Shown here in pieces: positions 27,509 to 36,965 of a DNA stretch of 64,000 nucleotides (positions are counted from its first letter, which is position 1; every line of letters starts with the position of its first letter). The notes beneath the pieces are model-generated. The model worked only from the letters and a program-made list of their open reading frames with translations, was not told the origin of the DNA and did not search any database. Location of the stretch: positions 545,603 through 609,602 of the forward strand of contig NZ_AOLW01000015.1 of NCBI RefSeq assembly GCF_000336615.1, in the 5' to 3' direction. A program made the translations under genes and the position numbers. Source of the stretch: Haloarcula amylolytica JCM 13557. Lineage in GTDB: Archaea > Halobacteriota > Halobacteria > Halobacteriales > Haloarculaceae.

Positions 27509-29299
27509 TCAGTAGTCTCGCTCCCTGCCCGAGATGTCCTCTCGGCCAACGGCCTCCTCGTAGACGACGCCGCGCTCGGAGTCTAGCGTGACGGTCGATC
27601 CGTCGGAGACAGCATCGGGCAAGTCCGCGTTCGAGATCATCGGAATCGAAAGCTCGCGGGCGACGATGGCCGCGTAGCTCGTGACGCCCTCGTGGGCGTC
27701 GATGATGCCCCCGATGCGGCTGGTGTCACCAATGAACTCGCCGTCGAACCCTTCGGGCACTGCCAGAATAGCCCCGTCGGGGACGTTCGAGAGGTCGCCC
27801 GGCGACTCTTGGGGCGGTGCTGTCGAAATCCGGTGGACGGGGCCGGTCACCAGGCCGTCGACGATGGACCGACCGCTGGCGACCGTTTCGGCCGCGACGT
27901 GGACTTTCAGCATATTCGCCGTGTTCATCCCCTCCAGTTCGGTCATCATCCCGGACAGGACGACGACCGTGTCACCGCTGTCCGCGGCTTCGGTGTCGAG
28001 GGCTGCCTGAACTGCCGTCTGGATGACGGCGTCGGCCCCTTCGGTGGTGTACTCGGTCGTTACGGGTGTGATACCCCACGAGAGCGCGAGCTTCCGGCGG
28101 ACGCGCTCGCTCGGCGTCGACGCGACGATGGGGATCGAGGGCCGGTACTTCGCCGATTTCAGGGCGGTGTAGCCGGACTCGGACGCGGCGACAATCGCCG
28201 ACGCCCCGATGTCGCGAGCGAGGAACCGACCGGAGCGCGCGAGCGCGTCTGTCCGGGTGTCACCGGCGTTTGGCACGCGCTGTTCCCGGGACTCGGCGTA
28301 CTCCTCGCTGCTCTCGACATCGCGGATGATCCGGTCCATCGTCTCGACGACGCGGGCCGGGTGGTCACCGATTGCCGTCTCGCCCGAGAGCATCACTGCA
28401 TCGGTGCCGTCAAGCACTGCGTTTGCCACGTCTGAGGCCTCCGCGCGGGTCGGCCGCCGGGAGTGGACCATCGAGTCGAGCATCTCGGTGGCCGTGATGA
28501 CCGGGACCCCGGCCTCGTGACACCGACGGATGATGCGCTTTTGAATGATCGGCACGTCTTCGAGCGGGCACTCGACGCCGAGGTCGCCGCGGGCGACCAT
28601 CACACCGTAGGCCTCGTCGATGATCGAATCGAGATTCTCGACGGCCCCGGCCCGTTCGATCTTGGCGATGATCGGGATGTCGACGCCGCGCTCTTCGAGC
28701 GCCTGGCTGATCTCGTAGATGTCCTCGCCGTCACGGACGAACGACGCGGCCACGAAATCCGGCTCCTTCTCGGCAGCCACGTCGAGTTCTCGCTCGTCGT
28801 TTGCCGTAATCGTCGGCAGGTCGAGTTCGACGCCGGGAACGTTGACACCCTTGCGGGCGGCCAGTTCACCGCCGTTCTCGACGGTCGCAAACACCGTGTC
28901 GTCCTCGACACGTTCGACAGTCGTCTCGATGCGTCCGTCGTCAAGCAACACCCGGTCTCCCGGCTCGACTGCGGTAATCGACTGCGAGAGGCCGACCTCC
29001 TCGGGCGTCGCGTCGTCGCCGACGACGTACCGGATGGTGGACCCCTCAGTGAGCTGAATCGGCGCGTCGATCTCCGCAGTCCGGACCTCCGGCCCCGGCA
29101 TATCGAGCATGGCCGCGACCGGCTCCTCGACCGCCTCGTCTACCTCGCGGATGCGATCGATCATTTCCCGGCGGTGTTCCGGCGAGCCGTGGCTCGCGTT
29201 CAGTCTGGCAACAGACATCCCGGCCTTCGCAAGTGACGCGATGTCGTCGACCGAGTCCGACGCGGGACCGAGGGTACAGACGATCTTTGCGCTACGCAT
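27509..29299 (-). CDS. pyk: Pyruvate kinase with C-terminal PEP-utilising-like domain
   Basis: Enzyme of 596 residues converting PEP and ADP to pyruvate and ATP. ATG 29299 (MRSAKIVCTLGPASDS) follows GGAGGT by 5 nt. Conserved segments: ARLNASHG, DMPGPEVRT, the catalytic segment IIAKIERAGAVENLD, ARGDLGVE and VITATEMLDSM. Residues past ~480 form an extra domain like the mobile PEP-utilising domain, but the swivelling His (TSH in PEP synthase) is Tyr: HEGVTSYAAIVAREL. The extra domain is thus likely structural or regulatory. Confidence 0.95.
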   Translation of the reverse strand: MRSAKIVCTLGPASDSVDDIASLAKAGMSVARLNASHGSPEHRREMIDRIREVDEAVEEPVAAMLDMPGPEVRTAEIDAPIQLTEGSTIRYVVGDDATPEEVGLSQSITAVEPGDRVLLDDGRIETTVERVEDDTVFATVENGGELAARKGVNVPGVELDLPTITANDERELDVAAEKEPDFVAASFVRDGEDIYEISQALEERGVDIPIIAKIERAGAVENLDSIIDEAYGVMVARGDLGVECPLEDVPIIQKRIIRRCHEAGVPVITATEMLDSMVHSRRPTRAEASDVANAVLDGTDAVMLSGETAIGDHPARVVETMDRIIRDVESSEEYAESREQRVPNAGDTRTDALARSGRFLARDIGASAIVAASESGYTALKSAKYRPSIPIVASTPSERVRRKLALSWGITPVTTEYTTEGADAVIQTAVQAALDTEAADSGDTVVVLSGMMTELEGMNTANMLKVHVAAETVASGRSIVDGLVTGPVHRISTAPPQESPGDLSNVPDGAILAVPEGFDGEFIGDTSRIGGIIDAHEGVTSYAAIVARELSIPMISNADLPDAVSDGSTVTLDSERGVVYEEAVGREDISGRERDY

Positions 29300-29399
29300 T
29301 GTGACCTCCGTCTCCGGGGAGCCACAGTTTACAGCGTTCATAGTTAATCATACCCTGCCGTTCCCCGCGAAGGGATAAGAACCTTGCTGGACGGCGTAA

Positions 29400-30359
29400 C
29401 TACCGCGAAATCGCTTCCGTGTCGCCGCTGAGAACCGAACGGATTTCCTCGGGCGACACGACGGCAATATCACCTGGAATCGTCCGTTTGAGTGCGGCTG
29501 TCGCGGCACCCCAGGCGAGCCCGTCTGCAACGGTGCCATCGGAGAGATACTGCGAGAGGAAACCGCCGACGAAGGAGTCGCCGGTCCCGACCGGATGTGC
29601 GTCGGTCGACTCGAACGTCGGTTGCTCCGTTACAGTCCCGTCGGCAAGCGCGAGCGCCCCGTCGCTGCCACGGGTGATTACTGTTGCTTCGAACCCGTAT
29701 TCGGCGGCGAGGTCCCGGGCAATCGTTTCCGCGTCACCGCTCCGGTCTAACACGACGTTCGCGTCGCGTTCGGCGACCACAAGCACGTCGACAGACGGGA
29801 ATAGCTCGGTCAGGACTGCGCGGGCTTCCGCCGGCGTCCAGAGCTTCGAGCGGTAGTTCAGGTCGAGGCTCGTGGTCGTGCCCGCGTCCTGTGCGAGCGA
29901 GAGGAGGTCAGCAGTGGTCGATTCGAGCGTCTCCGAGAGCGCCGGTGTGATACCCGAAGTGTGGAATCCCGCGGCGTCCGCGATGGTCTCCGTCGGAAGC
30001 TCCCCCGGTGTGGCGGTCGTGACACTGGCGCTCTGGCGATCGTAGATAACATCGTTGCCCCGCGGTGGACTACCCTGCTCCAGATAGTAGGTTCCCTGTC
30101 GGGCGCTGTCCGAGTCGTCCCAGGCGACATCGACCGATACGCCATGGTGTTTGAGTTCTCCCGTGACTCGGCGACCGACCGGTGAGTCGGGGAGCTTTGA
30201 GGCCCACAATACATCGAGCCCAAGCCGTTGAGCAGCGACCGCGACGTTTGACTCCGCACCAGCCGCCCTGACGGTGTACTGGTCTGCGGTCTCCAGTCGC
30301 TCGTCGTCAGGTGGCGACAACCGCAACATCGTCTCACCGAACGTAACTAACTCCGTCAT
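29400..30359 (-). CDS. PfkB-family sugar kinase, likely 2-keto-3-deoxygluconate kinase
   Basis: Ribokinase-fold kinase of 319 residues. N-terminal FGETMLRLSPP, AAGAESNVAVAAQRLG and the C-terminal HPVGTGDSFVGGFLSQ with catalytic Asp define the family. The closest functional type by sequence style and neighbours (pyruvate kinase, glucokinase) is KDG kinase of the semi-phosphorylative Entner-Doudoroff pathway; a fructokinase is less likely. A minus-strand TATA box (30384-30389) sits 24-30 bp before the ATG, indicating a leaderless transcript. Confidence 0.85.
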   Translation of the reverse strand: MTELVTFGETMLRLSPPDDERLETADQYTVRAAGAESNVAVAAQRLGLDVLWASKLPDSPVGRRVTGELKHHGVSVDVAWDDSDSARQGTYYLEQGSPPRGNDVIYDRQSASVTTATPGELPTETIADAAGFHTSGITPALSETLESTTADLLSLAQDAGTTTSLDLNYRSKLWTPAEARAVLTELFPSVDVLVVAERDANVVLDRSGDAETIARDLAAEYGFEATVITRGSDGALALADGTVTEQPTFESTDAHPVGTGDSFVGGFLSQYLSDGTVADGLAWGAATAALKRTIPGDIAVVSPEEIRSVLSGDTEAISR

Positions 30360-30383
30360 ATCCGACGTTGCTCACTGGCTGGG

Positions 30384-30389
30384 TATAAA
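30384..30389 (-). promoter_or_regulatory. TATA box of the KDG-kinase-like gene
   Basis: TTTATA on the minus strand, 24 nt before the ATG at 30359, inside GGGATTTATACCC. The spacing matches leaderless haloarchaeal promoters. Confidence 0.55.
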
Positions 30390-30533
30390 TCCCGGAGAAC
30401 CCGTCGTCTAACGGACCTGTTAATTACACCTTACTGGGGTGGAGGGCGTTAGCTCGTATTTTTCGTCATGGGTTATGGACAGTATAAGTTTTCTCCAAAA
30501 GTTTATGTGCTATACTAATTTAGACACGCCAGT

Positions 30534-31904
30534 ATGGATTCAGGGAGAGATGGTGGTGGGCCGTCCGTCTTTAGGCGGAACCTACTCCGTTCGATTGGTG
30601 CGGCCGGACTGGCCGGACTTGCAGGCTGTGGTGGCAGCGAGGGAGTGACAGATGGGGACGGGACGCCGACCCCAACGCCAGTTGGAAACTTTCCGGTGTC
30701 CGGGGATTCGGTGACGTTCGGTTTCAACGTCGCTTCCTCCGGGGCGTACTCAACGGCCGGCAAGCAGGAGCTCCGAGGTTTCAAACTCGCGGTCAAGCAC
30801 ATTAACAACGGTGGTGGGTGGGTAACGAGCGAGCAGTACGAGTCACCGCTGGACGGTGACGGACTTCTCGATAAGGATGTCGAATTCGCTGTCGAAGACA
30901 CGGGTGGCAGTTCAGATACCGCCCGGAGCAACGCACAGCGGCTTGTTGATAGTGAGGAGGTGATTATGCTTGCTGGCGGAACGTCCAGCAATTCCGGCCT
31001 GGCCAATCAGGAGGTTGCCGCGCAGAACCAGGTCGTGTATATGGCGACGATGGCCAACGCGAACTCGCTGACGGGTATCGACTGCAACCGGTACTCCTTC
31101 CGCGAGATGTACAACAACCACATGGCGGCCAAAGCGCTGGCTCCGGCCCTCAGTAACGAGTTCGGAGACGACGTCAATTACGTCAAGATCTCCCAGGACA
31201 ATGAGTGGGGACAGACGCTCCGGGATGAGATGGATACAGCCCTCGGAAATCTCGGCTGGGCACCTGTTTGGGACACAACTGCACAGGTCGGGACGACCGA
31301 CTACTCTCAGTACGCAGAAGACATCGAGTCGGTCGATTTCGACGTGATCGTGCTCGGACTGGGGGGCCTCGACGCAGTAAACGCACTCAGAGCGTTCCGG
31401 GAGGAGTTCCCGGAGTCGAATATCGTCCTTCCGATAGCCTCGAAAGATATTGCCCGGACCGCAGGCGATGCGATAGAGGGTGTTATCGGGACGGTCGCCT
31501 GGAGCCCGGCAATCAACTCGCCGCTGTCTGATACCTTCCGAGAATCGTTCCGTGAGGAGTACGGCAGTTCGACGGGGACCTCGAAATCAGCGTCCCCATC
31601 AGGAGCAGCCCACATCGCGTATACGCAAACGCTGCAATACGCCAGTGCAGCCGAGCGGGCGGGAACGTTCAATCCGATCGATGTCATCGGAGCGCTCGAA
31701 GGACACGAGTACGACGCCGGTCTCGGACCGCAGACGCTCCGAGCCTGTGATCACCAGGCGATGCGCCGGGTGCCAGTCGTGAAAGGAAAGCCAGAGGTTC
31801 AGCAGTCCTACGGCACCTACTACGGCCTGATTGGGGAACCAGCGGATGTACAGTACGCATGCGACAGCGGTCCAGCGGCTAACTGCTCGCTTGGAGGGAA
31901 CTAG
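30534..31904 (+). CDS. Type-1 substrate-binding lipoprotein paired with a transducer
   Basis: Binding protein of 456 residues. The N-terminus has a twin-arginine-like FRRNLLRSIGAAG and a lipobox LAGC (~33), then a Gly/Thr/Pro linker. The mature part is a branched-chain-amino-acid-type fold (VTFGFNVASSGAYSTAGKQELRGFKLAVKHIN). No permease or ATPase accompanies it; instead a transducer starts 2 nt after its stop. This resembles the BasB-BasT and CosB-CosT pairs of Halobacterium, where the lipoprotein presents ligand to the receptor. A TTTATG at ~-30 fits a leaderless promoter. Ligand unknown. Confidence 0.88.
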   Translation: MDSGRDGGGPSVFRRNLLRSIGAAGLAGLAGCGGSEGVTDGDGTPTPTPVGNFPVSGDSVTFGFNVASSGAYSTAGKQELRGFKLAVKHINNGGGWVTSEQYESPLDGDGLLDKDVEFAVEDTGGSSDTARSNAQRLVDSEEVIMLAGGTSSNSGLANQEVAAQNQVVYMATMANANSLTGIDCNRYSFREMYNNHMAAKALAPALSNEFGDDVNYVKISQDNEWGQTLRDEMDTALGNLGWAPVWDTTAQVGTTDYSQYAEDIESVDFDVIVLGLGGLDAVNALRAFREEFPESNIVLPIASKDIARTAGDAIEGVIGTVAWSPAINSPLSDTFRESFREEYGSSTGTSKSASPSGAAHIAYTQTLQYASAAERAGTFNPIDVIGALEGHEYDAGLGPQTLRACDHQAMRRVPVVKGKPEVQQSYGTYYGLIGEPADVQYACDSGPAANCSLGGN

Positions 31905-31906
31905 CT

Positions 31907-33829
31907 ATGAGTTCAGGAGACACACAGATACCAGACAGTTCAGAAAACGATTCGAACGCCTCCGGTGGGATTCTTGCAACAGTCGTCCCGGATTTCATCC
32001 GGCGAAACTTCGCACTCAAATTCGGTATCGTCCTCTTCGTTATGGCGCTGTCGGTTGGGCTCATCGGCCTTGCCGCGACAGAGCAAGTCAAGGACTACAC
32101 GGAACAACAGGTTCTGAGCGACTACGAAAACGCCGCCGCACAGGAAGCTGACATCCTGTCACAGTGGGTTGACCGGAATAGGTTGTCAACACAGTTTGTC
32201 TCCTCTGACGACGTTTGGGCCAGTAGTGAGACAGACGATATCAATATCGAACTCAACAATCGGAAAGCCGCCTTGTCCGCAGATGCTGCCGACATCCATC
32301 TGGTCGAACGGAATGCCGGCCAATCCCAGGTTGTCGCCAGCACATCTAACTCACAGGTGCTAACTAACTCGGCGCTCGAATCGACGAGCAGGGCCTGGCT
32401 TACCGGTGCGAACTTCGAAACGGCAAGCGATGTCACCGTCTCCGACGTGTACCAGACGAACTCCGGCCCGGTCGTCGGCTTCGCCAGTCCTGTCGATGCC
32501 TCACAGAACCGGTATATCCTCATCGAGTACTCGCTCGACGAGATCGCGAACTCGCTTCAGGGGAACAACAGGGCCGAAGGCGGGTTCACGCAGGTCGTCA
32601 ACGGATCGGCGGTCGTCATGATCGACGAACCCAGAGACGGGAGCCGCGGCCTCGGCGAAAACATGCTGCAGTCGTATAGCTCGAACAGCCCTGCCACGGA
32701 ACCGATCGACGCGGCAGATGACCTCCGCTCGTCGGAGCAACAGTCCGGTGTCACCGCCGACATGCCGGCGACTGACGTACTCAACGAGCGCTACACTGTC
32801 GGCTATGCACCGATTCAGGGCACTGACTGGGTCGTTCTCGTACACGCACCCAACTCCGCGGTCTTTGGCTTCGTCCAGAACGTCCAGCAGTACGGGCTCA
32901 TCGGCACGGCACTGATGGTGTTGCTCATCGCGGGTGTCGGTGCGATACTCGGGTACAACACGGCAACGTCCATCGACCGCCTGACCCGAAAGACGGATCA
33001 GATGCGACAGGGGAACCTCGACGTCGAGATCGCCACCAGTCGTATCGACAATATCGGCCGCCTGTACAGCGGGTTCGCTGATATGCGCGACGCGCTCAAA
33101 CAACAGATCAACGAGGCCGAGCGCGCACAGAAAGAGGCGGAGGTATCCCGCGCCGAAGCCCTTGAAGTCAACAAATACCTCCAGAAGAAGGCCGAAGAAT
33201 TCTCCGACGTGATGGAGGAAACGGCCGCTGGAAACCTCACCGAGCGGATGGCGACCGACGGCGAGAACGAGTCGATGGACCGGATCGCCAGCGAGTTCAA
33301 CGGCATGGTCGACGAACTCGAAAAGACGATCGGTCAGCTCAACAGCTTCGCCGACGAAGTCGCGGAATCCGGAGATGTCGTTCTGTCGAGTGCCGAGTCC
33401 GTCCGTGACGCGTCCGAGCAGGTGGCCGAATCCACACAGAAAATCTCCGACGACGCCTACGACCAGAAGGACCGCCTCGCGACCATCTCAGAGGACCTCG
33501 ATACCCTCGTGGACACGCTCGAAGAACTGGAAGCGGACAATCCGGACATCGACCTTGGTGACTCGCTCGAGCGGTTCCGGACGGTGGCGACGACGCTACA
33601 GTCGGCAGCCGAGACAAGTGACCAGATGATGGCCGAAACCCAGACCGTGGCCGGCGCAGCCGAAGAGCAGGCTGCAGAACTCAACGAAGTGTCCTCGCGT
33701 GCCGAGCAGCTCAAACGCTATGCGAAGCCACTCGGTGACATCCTGAACCGCTTCGAGACCGAAGCCGAACACGAGTTCGTCTTCTCTGGCGGTCCGTCAC
33801 AGAGTCTGGGCGAAGAGGAAGAAGAGTAA
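31907..33829 (+). CDS. Membrane transducer-like protein lacking the CheA/CheW-binding tip
   Basis: Protein of 640 residues. Helix 1 is ~40-60 (FGIVLFVMALSVGLIGLAA), an extracytoplasmic sensor of ~265 residues resembling a Cache fold follows, and helix 2 is ~325-347. Then a HAMP (TSIDRLTRKTDQMRQGNLDVEI), a second HAMP-like unit (EETAAGNLTERMATDGENESMDRI) and coiled coil. A normal Htr would continue through [15 protein letters not shown]; here the helix turns early at EADNPDIDLGD and returns to the C-terminal methylation-type helix (AAEEQAAELNEVSSRAEQL). The conserved hairpin tip is absent with the frame intact. It may signal through another partner or modulate receptor arrays. Confidence 0.85.
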   Translation: MSSGDTQIPDSSENDSNASGGILATVVPDFIRRNFALKFGIVLFVMALSVGLIGLAATEQVKDYTEQQVLSDYENAAAQEADILSQWVDRNRLSTQFVSSDDVWASSETDDINIELNNRKAALSADAADIHLVERNAGQSQVVASTSNSQVLTNSALESTSRAWLTGANFETASDVTVSDVYQTNSGPVVGFASPVDASQNRYILIEYSLDEIANSLQGNNRAEGGFTQVVNGSAVVMIDEPRDGSRGLGENMLQSYSSNSPATEPIDAADDLRSSEQQSGVTADMPATDVLNERYTVGYAPIQGTDWVVLVHAPNSAVFGFVQNVQQYGLIGTALMVLLIAGVGAILGYNTATSIDRLTRKTDQMRQGNLDVEIATSRIDNIGRLYSGFADMRDALKQQINEAERAQKEAEVSRAEALEVNKYLQKKAEEFSDVMEETAAGNLTERMATDGENESMDRIASEFNGMVDELEKTIGQLNSFADEVAESGDVVLSSAESVRDASEQVAESTQKISDDAYDQKDRLATISEDLDTLVDTLEELEADNPDIDLGDSLERFRTVATTLQSAAETSDQMMAETQTVAGAAEEQAAELNEVSSRAEQLKRYAKPLGDILNRFETEAEHEFVFSGGPSQSLGEEEEE

Positions 33830-33876
33830 TCCGGTTCACCGAAACCGATTTTCGCGCTGGCGGCGTACTCTTTTCA

Positions 33877-34302
33877 ATGAGCGACGACGCAGGAGAAATC
33901 TCTCAAGCGGAACTCGCCGAGTACTGTCGGACCCAGGCTGCGATTCTTGCCGGCCATCTGGACCAGCGCAGTTCGGAGCTCACCGACTTACTCGAAGAAA
34001 TCGAACAGGACACCGCCGACGCTCGTGCGACATTGTCTGAGAGCCCCGAACGTCCGGACACCGATGCGGAAGCCGCTGTCGAAAACATCGAGGCCAAGCA
34101 GGAGCGAGCGCAGGCGAAACAGGAAGAAATCGACGAATACCGGACGCTCGCAGAAGGCTATACGGATCTTGCCGAACAACTCGCCGAAGGCTCCGGTGAC
34201 CTTGAGACCGTGCTGGAGTTCGAAATCGATACCGACGCCCCGACATATTTCGACGCCGAGACAACGATTCTGGGAGTGGCGACTGGAGAAGACAAGCAGT
34301 AG
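33877..34302 (+). CDS. Small acidic coiled-coil protein downstream of the transducer
   Basis: Protein of 141 residues, not recognised. Residues ~5-115 are predicted by eye to be helical and coiled-coil (heptads with EQDTADARATL, ENIEAKQERAQAKQEEIDEY), with a short non-helical C-terminus. It follows the transducer gene by 47 bp on the same strand, so co-expression is likely. It could be an adaptor for the tip-less transducer, which is inference. Confidence 0.7.
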   Translation: MSDDAGEISQAELAEYCRTQAAILAGHLDQRSSELTDLLEEIEQDTADARATLSESPERPDTDAEAAVENIEAKQERAQAKQEEIDEYRTLAEGYTDLAEQLAEGSGDLETVLEFEIDTDAPTYFDAETTILGVATGEDKQ

Positions 34303-34473
34303 TCTATTTTACAGGACGCTCTGCACCACAGACAGGCTGCTCTACAGCGCCGGGGCTGGTGGCAACTGCGGTTCGGCAACGGCCCAGCGCTGGTACAACA
34401 TTCGACATCACTGAGGTGGGGCAACAACTACCCCCACCGCGTTCACCGTGCTAAACCGTTTTAGCGCCAGCGG

Positions 34474-35070
34474 TCAATCAGTCGACACTGCTGACTCCAT
34501 CTTAGCGGATTTAGCTGTCGCAGCCTCGGGGCTTCCTTGTCCGAGTTCCACAGCAGCCAGTACAAGAAAGCCACCGATGAATATCGTGTTTTTCAGAATG
34601 TACGCCGCGAACGCGTCAAACAGCCACGGAACTGTCCCTAGTAGAAACGGTTCCTGGAAGTACGCGGATCGGGCAATCACGAGCGTCGCGAGGGTGACAA
34701 ACTGGTGGCCAAGGAACAGGAAAAATATGGCCCGAATTTTCCGGAGGAGGAACAACAGCCCGATCGTCAGCTCATACACTCCAATGAACACCATCACTGC
34801 GGTCAGAGAGATCCCCAGTTCCGGAAGACCAAGGATAGTGACCACCGCATGGACCTCACCACGGACTGGTGTCGATAGCCCGCTAAACAGTGCCTGGACC
34901 TTCAGAAACCCATAATATGAAAAAACGAAGGCATACGTGAGGAGTGCTATGCGTGTCCCGTACGGCACTAGTATGCCCTCGACGACGCGGTCAATCACTT
35001 CATTATACTTCTGTACCATGAACCGAAGTGGTGACAGTCCACTACCGGTTTGACTTTGTACCTCACCCAT
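34474..35070 (-). CDS. DoxX/DUF417-like integral membrane protein
   Basis: Protein of 198 residues from ATG 35070 (MGEVQSQTGSG). It has about four hydrophobic helices (LLTYAFVFSYYGFLKVQALF; ISLTAVMVFIGVYELTIGLLFLL; FFLFLGHQFVTLATLVI; ILKNTIFIGGFLVLAAVEL). The topology and the FKFxG-like FLKVQALFSG segment resemble the DoxX/DUF417 superfamily. Function unknown. No operon partner is evident. Confidence 0.65.
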   Translation of the reverse strand: MGEVQSQTGSGLSPLRFMVQKYNEVIDRVVEGILVPYGTRIALLTYAFVFSYYGFLKVQALFSGLSTPVRGEVHAVVTILGLPELGISLTAVMVFIGVYELTIGLLFLLRKIRAIFFLFLGHQFVTLATLVIARSAYFQEPFLLGTVPWLFDAFAAYILKNTIFIGGFLVLAAVELGQGSPEAATAKSAKMESAVSTD

Positions 35071-35088
35071 ACTCCGTTTCCCATCCAA

Positions 35089-35674
35089 GTCCCCACCATA
35101 TATAATTCTATGCTGACATTTGGAGGGAAAGTGCCACAGAACGAACCAAATTCATCAGTAGCTTCTGAAATGCGGTGGCCGAGAGATAAAGAGAGTTCCC
35201 GCTATTCAGAAGTAGTAGTTGTTGGATCGGCTGATTCCATGCGAGACTGAGTAGGTTGAACCACCTCTACGTCCGACGAGACGAACCAAATTGACGACCG
35301 TCGCTCCGGCGCTTCGAACACGGACGACGAGCAATAGGATTACCCTTGACTGTGGAACCAGTGGCGAGCTGCCGCTGTCTCCTCAAAGAGATCGCGGTTG
35401 ATCGAGTCGTCAGCCATATCGACGACTTCTCAACGGATATCTGTGAGACGACGCTCTCGGCCATAACCAGCGAGGTGTTCGAGACCACACGGTACATGCC
35501 CGCTAAATTCACGTCGTTTCGACCACCAACTCCCATTCGATATAGCAGTATATAGTTTATGCGTCCGTAACAGACCGTGTGATGGTGGGTCCGAGGACAG
35601 TAGATGGACTACAGACAGTAATCTCAGCCACTTAGCTCCACAGACTTCCGACGCGCACTGGTGAGGAAACGAGA
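35089..35674. other. Gene-poor stretch
   Basis: About 590 bp with only short overlapping frames on both strands (for example 35267-35536 minus and 35346-35555 plus), none with a recognisable family, ribosome site or promoter. Composition is more A+T-rich than neighbours. It may hold decayed genes. Confidence 0.5.
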
Positions 35675-35797
35675 TCACGAATTGAACGTGCGCTCGACGA
35701 GGTACTTGACCAGATAGAACCCGCCAATCAGCGTGACAGCCATGACCACTAACACAATCGCAATCATGAACAGGAGAACGAGTGCGTCGTTAGCCAT
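35675..35797 (-). CDS. Tiny single-helix membrane protein
   Basis: A 40-residue peptide from ATG 35797: a short polar start MANDA, one long hydrophobic helix (LVLLFMIAIVLVVMAVTLIG) and a basic C-terminus YLVKYLVERTFNS. Such small membrane peptides are common in haloarchaea but hard to verify. The longer frame to 35863 is less likely. Confidence 0.4.
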   Translation of the reverse strand: MANDALVLLFMIAIVLVVMAVTLIGGFYLVKYLVERTFNS

Positions 35798-35863
35798 TGA
35801 ACCCACCCGCCTGAGTGGCTGGATATCGTCGAGAACGCATATCGCTAACTTCAGCCTGGACAC

Positions 35864-36965
35864 GCTAATGTAGGAGGCTTTCGGTTCAGCATTCCCTGCT
35901 GCTCGTGGTCTACGGTGGGAGTTGATGGATAGAGAAGCGCTCGGTGTGAGGCGTGTAAGGGGAAGGACGGATTAGGTGAGTATCCGGTTGGCAGCATCCG
36001 ACGTGTAGGACTGCGCCACACATCGGCACGGTGCCGGGAGTCGAGTATGGTATTCGCGGTTGGGAGCGCTACCCCCAAACACGACCAGCCACCGGGAGCA
36101 ATCGTCGGAACGACACGGTTTTATTCTGAGTGCTTACTTGAAACGCGAAGAATCACTCGATAGGTTCGCAAACGCCCTCTATGAGCTAGTGTCGGTCAAA
36201 ACGGGGCTAAACCATCGTCGTCATCTCAAAGCTGGAGAGACAGAGCTCTTCGTCCGTAGTACCCGACGACAGTGGCCTCGGCGTTGTATATCGAGGATCA
36301 GACAGCAAGGACCACGAGAGCGGGTACTGTATCAAGCAATGCAGGTCTTGGCGTGTGGCGTATACGCAGCCTGGGTCAGAATTCAGGATAGCGCTGTTGC
36401 CAGTACACAATCTGATGGCTGCGACGGCTCCGCGGCGAGAATCTGACTGAAAATGACGATTACGTCGAGGCGTGGGCGAGTGGTCCGTTCGGTAGCGTTC
36501 TACTGCGCGTGTATCAAAGCGACACGCCCCATTCGATGGAGGGCCGCGGTATGCAGCGTCGGTATGTCGAGGGGCCGAGTATGCAGGAGGGTCTGTACCA
36601 CCAGGAGTTCCGACAGGCTGTCAGTTACATCCATTGGGCCCTGACGAGTAACCCGGCCCGACCTGAGTAGTCCCGGACCCATCTACCGTGACCGTTTACC
36701 GGACCGAACCACGGGTCATATTGATTAGCAACAGGAGATGCGTCCGCACGTCTGTATCCCGTTGGGACGGTAGACGAATCAAATGGAAGCGGCCAATCTG
36801 GGCCTGTTTTATATTTGTGAGTTTAAGCTTACCTTCTGCCAAAGTGTGGGATAGTTGTTAATTATGCCCCATATTCCGGCGAAATAGGGTGTCATGTACC
36901 CAAATAAAGGCTTTTATCCCGAAGTATGGGACTACATTGAAGTCCCCGGCGTCCGAGGGTGAAAT
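35864..36965. other. 1.1-kb gene-poor region upstream of the recombinase pair
   Basis: No credible complete gene. A 128-codon frame at 36060-36446 includes a protein-like stretch (~residues 19-65, LKREESLDRFANALYELVSV) but then turns into Arg/Gln-rich sequence, so it may be a remnant. The last ~180 bp before 36966 are A+T-rich, with near-repeats AAGTGTGGGA and AAGTATGGGA and a TTTTATC box ~50 bp before the next ATG. Confidence 0.5.

Noticed and set aside
35089-36965. Intact transposase or insertion sequence in the gene-poor region
   Set aside because: No frame shows transposase motifs, and no terminal inverted repeats were recognised.
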